Shown here: in pieces, positions 8,072 to 16,402 of the stretch
Layout of the letters: every line of letters begins with the position of its first letter
Position numbering within the stretch: position 1 is the first letter of the stretch
From: Rhizobium freirei PRF 81
GTDB lineage: Bacteria > Pseudomonadota > Alphaproteobacteria > Rhizobiales > Rhizobiaceae
DNA: 64,000 bases
Direction of reading: 5' to 3'
NCBI RefSeq assembly: GCF_000359745.1
Contig: NZ_AQHN01000077.1
Location: forward strand, 62,001-126,000
Made by a program: the position numbers and the translations under genes
The notes under the pieces: model-generated
Told to the model about the DNA's origin: nothing
Seen by the model: the letters and a program-made list of their open reading frames with translations, nothing else
The model's database searches: none

Positions 8072-10327
8072 ATGGGAAAAAATCTTACTCCGCCGTCCGG
8101 CGATGGCGACAATATCCTTCCGGTCGATCTGAAGGCCGCGCTCGAAGAGCGCTACCTGGCCTATGCTTTGTCGACGATTACGCAGCGCGCGCTTCCCGAC
8201 GTCCGCGACGGGCTGAAGCCGGTGCATCGCCGTATCGTTTATGCGATGAGCGAGATGGGGCTTCGCCCCAACGCCGCTTTCCGCAAATGCGCCAAGATCG
8301 TCGGCGAGGTGATGGGTAACTATCATCCTCATGGCGACCAATCGATCTACGATGCGCTGGCGCGCCTGGCGCAGGATTTCTCGCAGCGCTACACGCTGGT
8401 CAACGGCCAGGGCAATTTCGGCAACATTGATGGCGATAGCCCCGCCGCAATGCGTTACACCGAATCCAAGATGACGGCGGTCTCCGAACTGCTGCTCGAA
8501 GGCATCGACCAGGATGCGGTGGATTTCCGCGATACCTACGATGAATCCAATTCCGAACCGATCGTGCTGCCGGGCGCTTTCCCCAATCTGCTCGCCAACG
8601 GTTCCTCCGGGATTGCCGTCGGCATGGCGACCTCGATCCCCTCACACAATGCCCATGAACTCTGCGACGCCGCGCTGCATCTGATCAAGGATCGCGAGGC
8701 CACCGTCGAGAAACTGGTGGAACTCTATATTCCAGGCCCGGACTTTCCGACCGGTGGCATCATTATCGACGATCGCCGGAGCATCATCGAAAGCTACAAG
8801 ACCGGCCGCGGCGGCTTCCGTGTCCGGTCTAAATGGGAGATCGAGGATCTCGGCCGCGGTGGCTACCAGATCGTCGTCACGGAAATCCCCTTCCAGGTGC
8901 AGAAGTCGCGCCTGATCGAAAAGATCGCCGAGCTTTTGCTGGCGCGCAAACTGCCGCTGCTTGAGGACATTCGCGACGAATCCGCCGAGGATATCCGTGT
9001 CGTTCTCGTGCCGAAGAGCCGCACAGTCGACGCAACGATCCTGATGGAATCGATGTTCAAGCTGACGGAGCTGGAAAGCCGCTTCCCGCTCAATATGAAC
9101 GTCCTGTCCATGGGCCGCATTCCGAAGGTCATGGCACTGAACGAGGTGCTGAAGGAGTGGCTGGATCACCGTCGCGAAGTCTTGCTGCGCCGCTCGCGCT
9201 TCCGGCTTGCCGCCATCGAAAAGCGGCTCGAAATCCTCGGCGGCTTGCTGATTGCCTATCTCAACATCGATGAGGTCATCGCCATCATCCGCGAGGAGGA
9301 TGAACCGAAGCCCGTCATGATGGAGCGGTTCGGCCTCACGGATAATCAGGTCGAGGCGATCCTCAACATGCGGCTGCGCTCCTTGCGTAAGCTGGAAGAG
9401 TTCGAGATCCGTAAGGAATTCGACGGCTTGACCAAGGAGAAGGCCGATATCGAGGCGCTGCTCGCCTCGGAAGAGAAGCAGTGGCAGACAGTGTCCTGGG
9501 AAATCGGCGAGGTGAAGAAGAAATTCGCCAAGGCGACCGAGATCGGCCGCCGCCGCACGCAGTTTGCCGAAGCACCCGAAGCCGACGATGCCGCCATTCA
9601 GCAGGCGATGATCGAGAAGGAGCCGATCACGGTCGTCGTCTCGGAAAAGGGATGGATCCGCGCTCTGAAGGGCCATATTTCCGACACTGCATCGCTCACC
9701 TTCAAGGAAGGCGATGGGCTGAAGGTTGCCTTCCCGGCCCAGACGACGGACAAGATCCTGATCATGACGACGGGCGGCAAGGCCTACACGCTCGGCGGCG
9801 ACAAGCTGCCCGGCGGGCGCGGTCACGGCGAGCCCTTGCGCATCATGGTCGATATGGAAAACGATCAGGACGTGCTGACGGCCTTCGTCCACGATTCCCA
9901 GCGCAAGCAGCTGATCGCGTCGACGGCGGGCAATGGCTTCATCGTCGCCGAAGCGGAACTGGTTGCCAATACCCGCAAGGGCAAGCAGATCATGAACGTC
10001 TCCTATCCCGACGAGACGAAGCTTCTGGTGCCGGTTTCCGGCGATCACGTCGCCGTTGTCGGCGAGAACCGCAAGATGGTCCTCTTCCCGCTGTCGCAGG
10101 TTCCCGAAATGTCGCGCGGCAAGGGCGTGCGTCTTCAGAAATACAAGGATGGCGGCATTTCCGACATCCGCTGCTTCGTGATCGCCGATGGCCTGACCTG
10201 GGAAGACAGCGCCGGCCGCACCTTCACCAAGACCAAGGACGAACTGACGGAATGGCTCGGCGACCGCGCCGGTGCAGGCCGCGGCGTGCCGAAGGGCTTC
10301 CCCAGAAGCGGCAGGTTTTCGGGGTGA
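8072..10327 (+). CDS. parC: DNA topoisomerase IV subunit A
   Basis: The 751-residue product is the DNA-cleaving subunit that decatenates daughter chromosomes together with ParE. It shows the type IIA topoisomerase A signature: LPDVRDGLKPVHRRIVYAM, GNYHPHGDQSIYDA, and catalytic tyrosine 129 in AAMRYTESKM. The length and the reduced C-terminal beta-pinwheel (ParC-type without a GyrA box) distinguish it from GyrA. The residue directly after HPHGD, which corresponds to Ser80 of E. coli ParC in the quinolone pocket, is Gln here. The C-terminal tail is low in complexity (GAGRGVPKGFPRSGRFSG). The gene is monocistronic and followed by a palindromic element. Confidence 0.96.
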   Translation: MGKNLTPPSGDGDNILPVDLKAALEERYLAYALSTITQRALPDVRDGLKPVHRRIVYAMSEMGLRPNAAFRKCAKIVGEVMGNYHPHGDQSIYDALARLAQDFSQRYTLVNGQGNFGNIDGDSPAAMRYTESKMTAVSELLLEGIDQDAVDFRDTYDESNSEPIVLPGAFPNLLANGSSGIAVGMATSIPSHNAHELCDAALHLIKDREATVEKLVELYIPGPDFPTGGIIIDDRRSIIESYKTGRGGFRVRSKWEIEDLGRGGYQIVVTEIPFQVQKSRLIEKIAELLLARKLPLLEDIRDESAEDIRVVLVPKSRTVDATILMESMFKLTELESRFPLNMNVLSMGRIPKVMALNEVLKEWLDHRREVLLRRSRFRLAAIEKRLEILGGLLIAYLNIDEVIAIIREEDEPKPVMMERFGLTDNQVEAILNMRLRSLRKLEEFEIRKEFDGLTKEKADIEALLASEEKQWQTVSWEIGEVKKKFAKATEIGRRRTQFAEAPEADDAAIQQAMIEKEPITVVVSEKGWIRALKGHISDTASLTFKEGDGLKVAFPAQTTDKILIMTTGGKAYTLGGDKLPGGRGHGEPLRIMVDMENDQDVLTAFVHDSQRKQLIASTAGNGFIVAEAELVANTRKGKQIMNVSYPDETKLLVPVSGDHVAVVGENRKMVLFPLSQVPEMSRGKGVRLQKYKDGGISDIRCFVIADGLTWEDSAGRTFTKTKDELTEWLGDRAGAGRGVPKGFPRSGRFSG

Positions 10328-10349
10328 GGAGCGGTCGGGCGAAGACCGA

Positions 10350-10374
10350 GCGATCGACCCAGTGGGTCGATCGC
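10350..10374. repeat. Perfect palindrome in a candidate extragenic repeat
   Basis: GCGATCGACCC at 10350-10360 and GGGTCGATCGC at 10364-10374 form a perfect 11-base stem with loop AGT, just after parC. A second, weaker stem follows (GCCCT at about 10390 with AGGGC at about 10403). There is no T run, so it is less like a terminator than like the mosaic extragenic palindromes (RIME type) known from rhizobia. Assignment to that family is an inference. Confidence 0.55.
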
Positions 10375-10473
10375 AGCGACGAACGCCCTGAGCCCTAGCG
10401 AAGGGCCGGGTGGCAGGTCGTCTGAACGGTGAAGAGCCTCAGCCTTGACAGGGATGGTCGGTGCCTGAGCGAT

Positions 10474-10863
10474 TCAATCACTGCAGGGAACGCAGACGTC
10501 TCGCAGGAAATGTGTCGCTCCCTCTTCATCGATTTCTCCGGCGGCCACTGCTACGACGAAGCTGTAAAGATTGGCGTCCGTCGTTTGAATTCGGTGGCCG
10601 TTGTCCATGAGAAAGACCGCCGTCGCGACGATGGCGATGCGTTTGTTGCCATCTATGAAGGCATGGTTTTTCACCAACCCAAATAGATAGGCCGCCGCCA
10701 GTTCGATGATATCGTCGCTGCCGTATCGGGCTTTGTTAATCGGGCGTGCCAAGGCGGATTCGAGGGAACCTTCGTCTCGCAAGCCATAGGAGCCGCCGAA
10801 CCTTTTGATCTGCATCTTGTGCAATTGTTCGATGAGTGGCCTAGTCAGGAAAATAAACGGCAT
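10474..10863 (-). CDS. doc: Doc-type (Fic-fold) toxin of a toxin-antitoxin pair
   Basis: The 129-residue product carries HAFIDGNKR at residues 67-75, the Doc form of the Fic motif in which Lys replaces the second Gly. In phage P1 Doc this motif makes the enzyme a kinase of elongation factor EF-Tu, not an AMP transferase. The surrounding helices (YGLRDEGSLESALARP, AAAYLFGLVKNHAF) are typical of the death-on-curing family. Its start overlaps the stop of the upstream antitoxin by one base (TAATG), so the two are translationally coupled. Toxicity is inferred from family membership. Confidence 0.92.
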   Translation of the reverse strand: MPFIFLTRPLIEQLHKMQIKRFGGSYGLRDEGSLESALARPINKARYGSDDIIELAAAYLFGLVKNHAFIDGNKRIAIVATAVFLMDNGHRIQTTDANLYSFVVAVAAGEIDEEGATHFLRDVCVPCSD

Positions 10864-11084
10864 TACTCCGCCAGCTTCTTGAGTGCCACTTTATACTGAT
10901 CCATGAAACGTTGTGCGTGTTCTATCTGACGCGCAAAATCAGCGTCGGTTGGCTGCATGAGCAGTCCACCATCTTTGAGGCTGAGTTCCAATGTGTCGCC
11001 AGCGCCGAGCCCCAGCTGGTCGAGAACTTCCTTCGGAATGATAACGCCTTCGGAATTACCGATTTTGCGGATGGTGACGTTCAT
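10863..11084 (-). CDS. AbrB/MazE-type antitoxin partner of Doc
   Basis: The 73-residue product MNVTIRKIGNSEGVIIPKEV... is a SpoVT/AbrB swapped-hairpin DNA-binding domain (residues 1-45) followed by a charged helical tail (FARQIEHAQRFMDQYKVALKKL) that would neutralise the toxin. I chose the ATG at 11082-11084 because GGAG stands 9 bases upstream; an ATG at 11097-11099 in the same frame would add MESQD but has no ribosome-binding site. Doc is better known with Phd antitoxins, so an AbrB-type partner is a variation. The operon probably represses itself through the palindrome just upstream. Confidence 0.88.
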   Translation of the reverse strand: MNVTIRKIGNSEGVIIPKEVLDQLGLGAGDTLELSLKDGGLLMQPTDADFARQIEHAQRFMDQYKVALKKLAE

Positions 11085-11100
11085 GTCCTGGCTCTCCATG

Positions 11101-11117
11101 TAATAACCAAGTTATAA
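11101..11117. promoter_or_regulatory. Candidate autoregulatory operator of the antitoxin-toxin operon
   Basis: TAATAACCAAGTTATAA is a near-palindrome (ATAAC/GTTAT arms around CAA) placed directly upstream of the antitoxin start. AbrB/MazE-type antitoxins commonly bind such a dyad over their own promoter. The role is inferred from position and symmetry. Confidence 0.5.
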
Positions 11118-11150
11118 CATAGGATGCTTATTGCTTCAATGCGCAAGGGC

Positions 11151-11996
11151 CTACGCTGCCAACGCCGCTCTCGCCTTCACCCGCGCCTGCCACAGCGAAT
11201 GAGCGGCGAGCGCCAGGATCAGTATCGCGCCGCCGGCGAGCGTCATGTTGGCGGGCGCCTCGGCGAAGATCAGCCAGACCCAGATCGGCGCCAGGATCGT
11301 TTCCAAGAGATAGAACATTGCGACTTCCGGCGCAGTGAGAAAGCGTGTGCCTGTCGCAAGGCACCAGAAGGAGAGGGGCATCAGCACGCCGCCATCGAGG
11401 AGGATCCAGCCGGGATGATCGATGGAAAAGCCGGTCGGCAGCATGTGATAGAGTCCGACGACAGCAGGAAGGGCGGCGGCCAGCAGCGGGGCAAAGCCCA
11501 TATCCCGCCGGGAGGCGCGGCTGATGGTGATGGCGCAGGCGCTGGAAAGCGACGCGAGCACGGAGAGTGCATCGCCCAGCAGATGGCCAGACTCCATGCC
11601 ATCCCCAACGATCAGACTCACTCCGAGGATCATGACCGCCATGGTGATGAAGGTCGAAACGGCAGGGCGCTCCTTGAGGAAGATCCAGGAAAGCAGCGCG
11701 GTGAACATCGGGTTGAGGGCGATGATGAACACCACGTTCGCCGCCGTCGTGTAATAGACGGCGAGAAGAAAGCAGATCGTCGTCAAACCATAGAAGAAGC
11801 CGACAGGAACTCCAAGCCTGCCCGGCAGCACGTTTCGCACCGAGCCGGTGACGCGGCGGATGACCAAGAGTGCGGCAACCGCCGCGATGACGGTCGCCAG
11901 GCTGCGCGCCGATAGCACCGACCAGACCTCGCCGCTGGAAAGCCGAATCAGCGGTATGTCCATCGACAGGACCAAGCCGCCAAACGTGGTCAGCAA
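11151..11996 (-). CDS. DMT-superfamily (EamA) transporter
   Basis: The 281-residue product is an integral membrane protein with about ten hydrophobic segments arranged as two EamA repeats; the end of the first repeat shows NPMFTALLSWIFLKERPAVSTFI and the second TAPEVAMFYLLETILAPIWVWLIFAEAP, the hallmark of drug/metabolite exporters. Substrate cannot be told. The start is a TTG at 11996 preceded by AGGAAAGG; the frame runs on to a stop within the bpt gene with no better start, and the usual N-terminus of the family (HRKGLLLT...) would begin some residues earlier, so the start is uncertain. The gene lies 35 bases after bpt on the same strand and may be cotranscribed with it. Confidence 0.85.
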   Translation of the reverse strand: MLTTFGGLVLSMDIPLIRLSSGEVWSVLSARSLATVIAAVAALLVIRRVTGSVRNVLPGRLGVPVGFFYGLTTICFLLAVYYTTAANVVFIIALNPMFTALLSWIFLKERPAVSTFITMAVMILGVSLIVGDGMESGHLLGDALSVLASLSSACAITISRASRRDMGFAPLLAAALPAVVGLYHMLPTGFSIDHPGWILLDGGVLMPLSFWCLATGTRFLTAPEVAMFYLLETILAPIWVWLIFAEAPANMTLAGGAILILALAAHSLWQARVKARAALAA

Positions 11997-12031
11997 TAGG
12001 CCTTTCCTGTGGTCGAGAGATTGGCGAACAT

Positions 12032-12811
12032 TCAGCGGGCGTTGTCTTTGTCGCCGTCGATGGCGGGATCGAACCGCTCCCAGCCGCGGGGGGTCAGATG
12101 CTCCTGCGGCTGAAAGCGTGTCTTATAGTCCATCTTGCGCGATCCCCTGACCCAGTAGCCGAGGTAGACGTGCGGCAGTCCCAGCGCCTTTGCCCGCTTG
12201 ATGTGATCGAGGATCATGAAGGTGCCGAGCGAGCGTTGATCGAGATCGGGATTGAAATAGGAATAGACCATCGACAGGCCATCGCTCATCACGTCGGTCA
12301 AGGCTGCCGCTAGAAGCTCGCCTTTCGGGCGCTGTTCCAATCCCGAACCTTCTTCACGGCGACGATATTCGATGATGCGGGTGTTGACATGCGTGTCCTC
12401 GACCATGATCGCATAGTCGAGCACGGTCATATCGGACATGCCGCCCTGCTGGTGACGGTAGTCGAGGTATCGGCGGAAGAGGGAATATTGTTCGCTGGAG
12501 GGCTGTGCCGGGAATTCGGTGGCGATGACGTCGTTATTTGCTGCCAGCACGCGCTTCATCGAACGGGTGGCCTCGAATTCATGGGCGAGGATGCGGACCG
12601 ATATGCAAGCGCGGCAGGCTTCGCAGGCGGGGCGGTAGGCAATGTTCTGTGAACGTCTGAAGCCGCCCTGGGTGAGGATATCGTTCATCTCAGCCGCACG
12701 TGGGCCGACAAGGTGCGTGAAGACCTTGCGCTCCATCTCATGCGGCAAGTACGGACAGGTAGCCGGTGCCGTCAGGTAAAACTGCGGAGATGGCGTCGAC
12801 TGCGTATTCAT
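12032..12811 (-). CDS. bpt: Aspartate/glutamate leucyltransferase (N-end rule)
   Basis: The 259-residue product is an ATE1-like aminoacyl transferase of the Bpt type, which adds Leu from Leu-tRNA to proteins with N-terminal Asp or Glu, marking them for ClpS/ClpAP degradation. Visible features are the N-terminal CPYLP, the ATE zinc/iron-binding-like cysteines in RPACEACRACISVR, and the C-terminal GNAT-like core with VYSYFNPDLDQRSLGTFMILDHI and YLGYWVRGSRKMDYKTRF. Length matches bacterial Bpt (about 250). Distinguished from Aat by the CxxCxxC segment. Confidence 0.93.
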   Translation of the reverse strand: MNTQSTPSPQFYLTAPATCPYLPHEMERKVFTHLVGPRAAEMNDILTQGGFRRSQNIAYRPACEACRACISVRILAHEFEATRSMKRVLAANNDVIATEFPAQPSSEQYSLFRRYLDYRHQQGGMSDMTVLDYAIMVEDTHVNTRIIEYRRREEGSGLEQRPKGELLAAALTDVMSDGLSMVYSYFNPDLDQRSLGTFMILDHIKRAKALGLPHVYLGYWVRGSRKMDYKTRFQPQEHLTPRGWERFDPAIDGDKDNAR

Positions 12812-12993
12812 CTGCCGTTTATTGCCTTTCTTTCGGCATCAGTGTTTTCACAAGCATGGCCCAAGTTTGGAAAACGTCAACTGTGTCCTTTGCTAAAGAT
12901 CACAGTTTCCTAATTGACCGGACAAGAGAATACCACCCTGCGCACCAATCGGTGCTGCAGGGAATTCACATCGCGTAATGGGTTGCCTTGGTT

Positions 12994-13452
12994 TTATGCC
13001 GTGCGGGCGATGACCGTGCCAAGCAGCAGGTCATGGATCAGGCGGCTGCGGTCGGTGAAGAGGCCTGCCAGCAGGATCAGCGGCGTCAGCACCGAGTTCA
13101 GAATCCAGAACAGCGCGAGATGCACGATCGCCATCAGGAAGTCCATGCGGCGGCTGTCGACCCGCACCATGGTGATACCCATGGCACGCATGCCGAGCGA
13201 AGCCTGATAGGGGCCGCCGAGCGTCCAGCCGAAATATAGTCCTGCGACAAGGATGAAGAGCACCGGATAGAGGACGAAACCGAGCCCAAACGTCAGGATC
13301 GACACGAAGAACAACAGCACCGCCGCGGGAATGCAGAGCAGGGCGACGATGATATAATCGACGATGAAGGCGAAGACGCGCCGGCTCAGCACGCCACTAT
13401 AGGCGCGCCAGTCATCCGGTGCTGCGTAAAGCGGGCTGGGGTTCAGGCTCAT
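12994..13452 (-). CDS. RDD-family membrane protein
   Basis: The 152-residue product has the R-D-D arrangement that names the family: RRVFAFIVDY at the start of the first membrane segment, then two or three further hydrophobic spans and the GMRAMGITMVRVD and DRSRLIHDLLLGTVI segments. RDD proteins are small inner membrane proteins, mostly of unknown role, some acting as ion exchangers. The ATG at 13450-13452 was chosen because AGGAGG stands just upstream; longer frames have no such site. It lies 88 bases after hemB on the same strand. Confidence 0.88.
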   Translation of the reverse strand: MSLNPSPLYAAPDDWRAYSGVLSRRVFAFIVDYIIVALLCIPAAVLLFFVSILTFGLGFVLYPVLFILVAGLYFGWTLGGPYQASLGMRAMGITMVRVDSRRMDFLMAIVHLALFWILNSVLTPLILLAGLFTDRSRLIHDLLLGTVIARTA

Positions 13453-13540
13453 CGTTTTCCTCCTTGGGGAAACATTTGCCGAACATATGGTATCCGGGCC
13501 TGCAAATACAATAAGCAGGCCACCGGCGCGCGGTTTGAAA

Positions 13541-14554
13541 CTATTTTTTCGCCAGCTGCCTTGCCACATCCATCGCAAAATAGGTGAGGATGCCGTCACA
13601 GCCGGCGCGCTTGAAGGCAAGCAGGGTTTCGAGCATTACCTTGTCGCCGTCGATCCATCCGTTGGCGGCCGCGGCCTTGATCATCGCGTATTCGCCGGAG
13701 ACCTGATAGGCGAAAGTGGGAAGGCCGAAGGCCTCCTTCAGCCGCCAACAGATATCGAGATAGGGCAGGCCGGGCTTGACCATCAGCATGTCGGCGCCTT
13801 CCTCGACGTCGAGCGCGGCGTCACGCACGGCCTCGGTGCCGTTGGCCGGATCGATGTAATAGGTCTTCTTGTCGCCCTTCAGCAGGCCGCCGGTCGAAAT
13901 CGCCTCGCGATAGGGGCCGTAGAAGGCCGAGCTGAATTTCGTCGCATAGCTCATGATGCCGACGTTCTGGTGGCCGGCGGCGTCGAGTGCCTGGCGGATC
14001 GCACCGATGCGTCCGTCCATCATTTCCGAGGGCGCGATGATGTCGGAACCTGCGTCGGCCTGATAGACCGCCGCCCGCGCCACCTGCTCGACCGTTTCGT
14101 CGTTGACGATTTCGTTGCCGCGCAGGATGCCGTCATGGCCGTGACTGGTGAAGGGGTCGAGGGCGACGTCGGTGATGACGCCGATGTTCGGCACGGCCTT
14201 CTTGATCGCCGCGCTGGCAAGATTGATGAGGTTGTTCTTCTCGAGGCTGTTCGAGCCGGTCTCGTCGCGCAGCGCCATTTCGATGTTCGGGAAGGTGGCA
14301 AGCGCTGGAATGCCGAGATCGGCCGCTTCCTTCGCCGCTTCCACGGCCTTGTCCACCGTCATGCGGTTGACGCCGGGCATGGCGGGAATGGGCTCCAGGA
14401 TGCCGGTGCCGGGAATGAGAAAGATCGGCCAGATCAGATCGTCGACCGTCAGCCGGTTTTCCTGCACGAGGCGGCGCGTCCAGTCGGCCTTGCGGTTGCG
14501 TCGCATGCGGCGATGTCCGGTGATCTCGTCAACGAGATGCGTCTTGTTTTCCAT
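13541..14554 (-). CDS. hemB: Delta-aminolevulinic acid dehydratase (porphobilinogen synthase)
   Basis: The 337-residue product condenses two 5-aminolevulinate molecules to porphobilinogen in haem synthesis. Schiff-base lysines are in SYATKFSSAFYGPYR (Lys206) and MVKPGLPYLD (Lys260). The metal-binding loop at 129-141 reads DVALDPFTSHGHD: the three zinc-binding cysteines of E. coli HemB are replaced by Ala131, Asp133 and Asp141, the aspartate-rich form associated with magnesium-using or zinc-independent enzymes of plants and rhizobia. Length is usual. The upstream gene is divergent. Confidence 0.96.
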   Translation of the reverse strand: MENKTHLVDEITGHRRMRRNRKADWTRRLVQENRLTVDDLIWPIFLIPGTGILEPIPAMPGVNRMTVDKAVEAAKEAADLGIPALATFPNIEMALRDETGSNSLEKNNLINLASAAIKKAVPNIGVITDVALDPFTSHGHDGILRGNEIVNDETVEQVARAAVYQADAGSDIIAPSEMMDGRIGAIRQALDAAGHQNVGIMSYATKFSSAFYGPYREAISTGGLLKGDKKTYYIDPANGTEAVRDAALDVEEGADMLMVKPGLPYLDICWRLKEAFGLPTFAYQVSGEYAMIKAAAANGWIDGDKVMLETLLAFKRAGCDGILTYFAMDVARQLAKK

Positions 14555-14698
14555 GATGCCGCCATCCTTTTTCGTCTATGAAAGGCCTATTATATGGAGA
14601 GCGTACCTATCACGCTGTCCCCAGAATTCAAAAGCGGGCGAAAGGCCGCAGCCAAGATCTCTCTGGCGAGGCATGAGCCTCCTACGTATTGTTCGCGC

Positions 14699-15139
14699 AT
14701 GGAACCTGATTCTTCGACCGTACCCAAGAATACGCTGACGGACATCCTGTTCGTGCTGTTCCTGCGGCTGATCGCGATCGCCTGCTTCTGGCTCGGCCTG
14801 CAATATTGGGCGATGCTCGTCGGCTATTCGCTGGATGGCCATGCCCGCTTCGATCTTCTCAATCTTCCTTGGAAGGTGGCGGGCGCCGGGCTTGCCGTCG
14901 TCTTCCCGGTCGCGGCCCTCGGATTGTGGCTGACCGTATCCTGGGGACCGGTCATGTGGGTGCTCGCTGCCGGCGGGCAGGGATTGATGTACGGCTTGTG
15001 GCCGGAGGTGTTCGGATCCAATCCGCTGATCATGATCTTGCATGCCTGCGTCGCCGTGCTTTATTGCCTGTTCCGCGTCCTGCTGTGGCAGGAAAAGCGC
15101 CGGCGCCGTCGTCAGCAGGTAATGGTTGATTTACCCTGA
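14699..15139 (+). CDS. Small membrane protein, DUF6163-like
   Basis: The product has about four hydrophobic spans (ILFVLFLRLIAIACFWLGL, VAGAGLAVVFPVAALGLWLTV, VMWVLAAGGQGLMYGLW, LIMILHACVAVLYCLFRVLL) and a very basic tail (EKRRRRRQQ). It resembles a small conserved rhizobial membrane protein of unknown function; no enzymatic motif is visible. I chose the ATG at 14699 (MEPDSSTVPKN). A longer form from 14594 (adding 35 residues) is possible and has AAAGG upstream. The gene is divergent from hemB and precedes ldtR. Confidence 0.75.
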   Translation: MEPDSSTVPKNTLTDILFVLFLRLIAIACFWLGLQYWAMLVGYSLDGHARFDLLNLPWKVAGAGLAVVFPVAALGLWLTVSWGPVMWVLAAGGQGLMYGLWPEVFGSNPLIMILHACVAVLYCLFRVLLWQEKRRRRRQQVMVDLP

Positions 15140-15269
15140 GACAGCAACACTTCCTGGTAAGGTGCTGTTAAGCCTGCAGTTTAAGTAGAATTTTATGTGT
15201 ATTCGATAGGGTCTCACTCAAGGCGGGAAGAAAACGACACCGCCAAACAAAACAGAGTGAGGCCAAGTC

Positions 15270-15788
15270 ATGATGAACACGAAAATCAAGCCGCAGGCAG
15301 TTGCGAACGCTCGGGACCAGCAGGTTGACGATATCCGGGCTCTCTACATGGAATCCCTCCACCTGGTCGAGCGTTTGCACCGCCGCCTGCTTGATGTCAT
15401 TAAGGACGAGTTCGACCGTCAGGGTCGCGACGACGTCAACGCCGTCCAGGCACTGCTCCTCTTCAACATCGGCAATTCTGAGCTGACGGCCGGCGAACTG
15501 CGCTCGCGCGGTTTCTACCTCGGCTCCAACGTTTCCTACAACGTCAAGAAGCTGGTCGACCTCGGCTTCATCAACCACCAGCGCTCGCGCATCGACCGTC
15601 GCTCGGTCCGCATTAGCCTGACGGAAACCGGTCAGGATATCGCCGAAACGGTCGCCAGGCTCTATGAGCGCCACATCGGCTCGATCGACAAGGTCGGCGG
15701 CATTGGCACCGACGAATTCACCCAGATGAACAAGCTCCTGCAGCGCCTCGACCGCTTCTGGAACGACCAGATCCTGTATCGCCTGTAA
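15270..15788 (+). CDS. ldtR: LdtR, MarR-type regulator of cell-wall transpeptidase
   Basis: The 172-residue product is a winged-helix MarR-family protein with an N-terminal helix (DDIRALYMESLHLVERLHRRLLDVI), a recognition region GFYLGSNVSYNVKKLVDLGFI and a wing with RIDRRSVRISLTETG. It matches LdtR of Liberibacter and Sinorhizobium, known to control the L,D-transpeptidase gene ldtP and osmotic stress tolerance. The next gene on the same strand, 614 bases on, is an LdtP homologue, which supports the assignment. GAGG lies 7 bases before the ATG at 15270; a second ATG follows immediately. Confidence 0.9.
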   Translation: MMNTKIKPQAVANARDQQVDDIRALYMESLHLVERLHRRLLDVIKDEFDRQGRDDVNAVQALLLFNIGNSELTAGELRSRGFYLGSNVSYNVKKLVDLGFINHQRSRIDRRSVRISLTETGQDIAETVARLYERHIGSIDKVGGIGTDEFTQMNKLLQRLDRFWNDQILYRL

Positions 15789-15790
15789 AG

Positions 15791-15892
15791 TATGTCGCGC
15801 AAAAGTGCGCAGCGGTTTTGCGATAACGACATGCGAAGTATCAAAGGCTTAAAGCGCTCACGGCGAATCTGAAAGATCGCAACGCGCTTTAA
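15791..15892. repeat. Dispersed rhizobial extragenic repeat, family A, copy 1
   Basis: This stretch of about 100 bases begins two bases after the ldtR stop codon and is closely repeated at 37221-37323. The first 45 bases differ at about four positions; both copies contain the motif CGCAAAAGTG, a TTTTGCG inverted partner, GACATGCG, and end in GAAAGATCGC....GCGCTTTA. Internal GTCGCGCAAAA/TTTTGCGA and ATGTCG/CGACAT pairs can fold into a hairpin. Confidence 0.85.
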
Positions 15893-16402
15893 GCAACGGC
15901 GACGGATAACCGTGAGACCCTCCGGTACATGCAAGCCGGACACGTTCCCTGCGTGTCTGGCTTGAACCTGTTACCAGCTTGCAATTGTGCGCTTTTTGCC
16001 ACGTCCGTCCTTCACCTTGTGTCACAGGTAACGCTCCAGGCGTCTGCGCCATTGACGGCGGGTTAATACACGCTATGAACCACCCGCACTTGTGGTATTT
16101 TAGCAATCGCAACATGGCTTTTCTTTCGTGGCGGTATGACAGGGCAAGTTTCATGCCGGGTGACACGAATTGGCCATATTACTGTGACAGCGGAAACTCA
16201 CGGCAAGCGGCGTTCTCAAGTTCCGATTTTCCTGCCTTCAAGCCTGGGCTTCGCAATATTGTGATAGTTCGGGGCGAAGTTCTTGATGGCACTTTAAGGG
16301 GACGGATCGATACTGAGCTGCGTTACTTGGCGCGAACCGCGCTATTTACTGCTTCCTCTCTAAGCTGCGCATAACTGGATCGCAGCGTTGAACGGTAGGG
16401 AT
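15893..16402. promoter_or_regulatory. Long leader/intergenic region upstream of ldtP
   Basis: Five hundred bases without a convincing gene separate the repeat from ldtP. A strong stem-loop is present: AAGCCGGACACG at 15933-15944 with CGTGTCTGGCTT at 15952-15963 (11 of 12 pairs), without a T run. Binding by LdtR somewhere upstream of ldtP is expected from work on the family, but I could not pick out its site. Short AT-rich patches (for example TGGTATTTTAG near 16093) could be promoter elements. Confidence 0.4.

Noticed and set aside
8642..10048. A 468-codon open frame opposite parC
   Set aside because: Same cause: antisense of a GC-rich gene, no ribosome-binding site and no recognisable domain.
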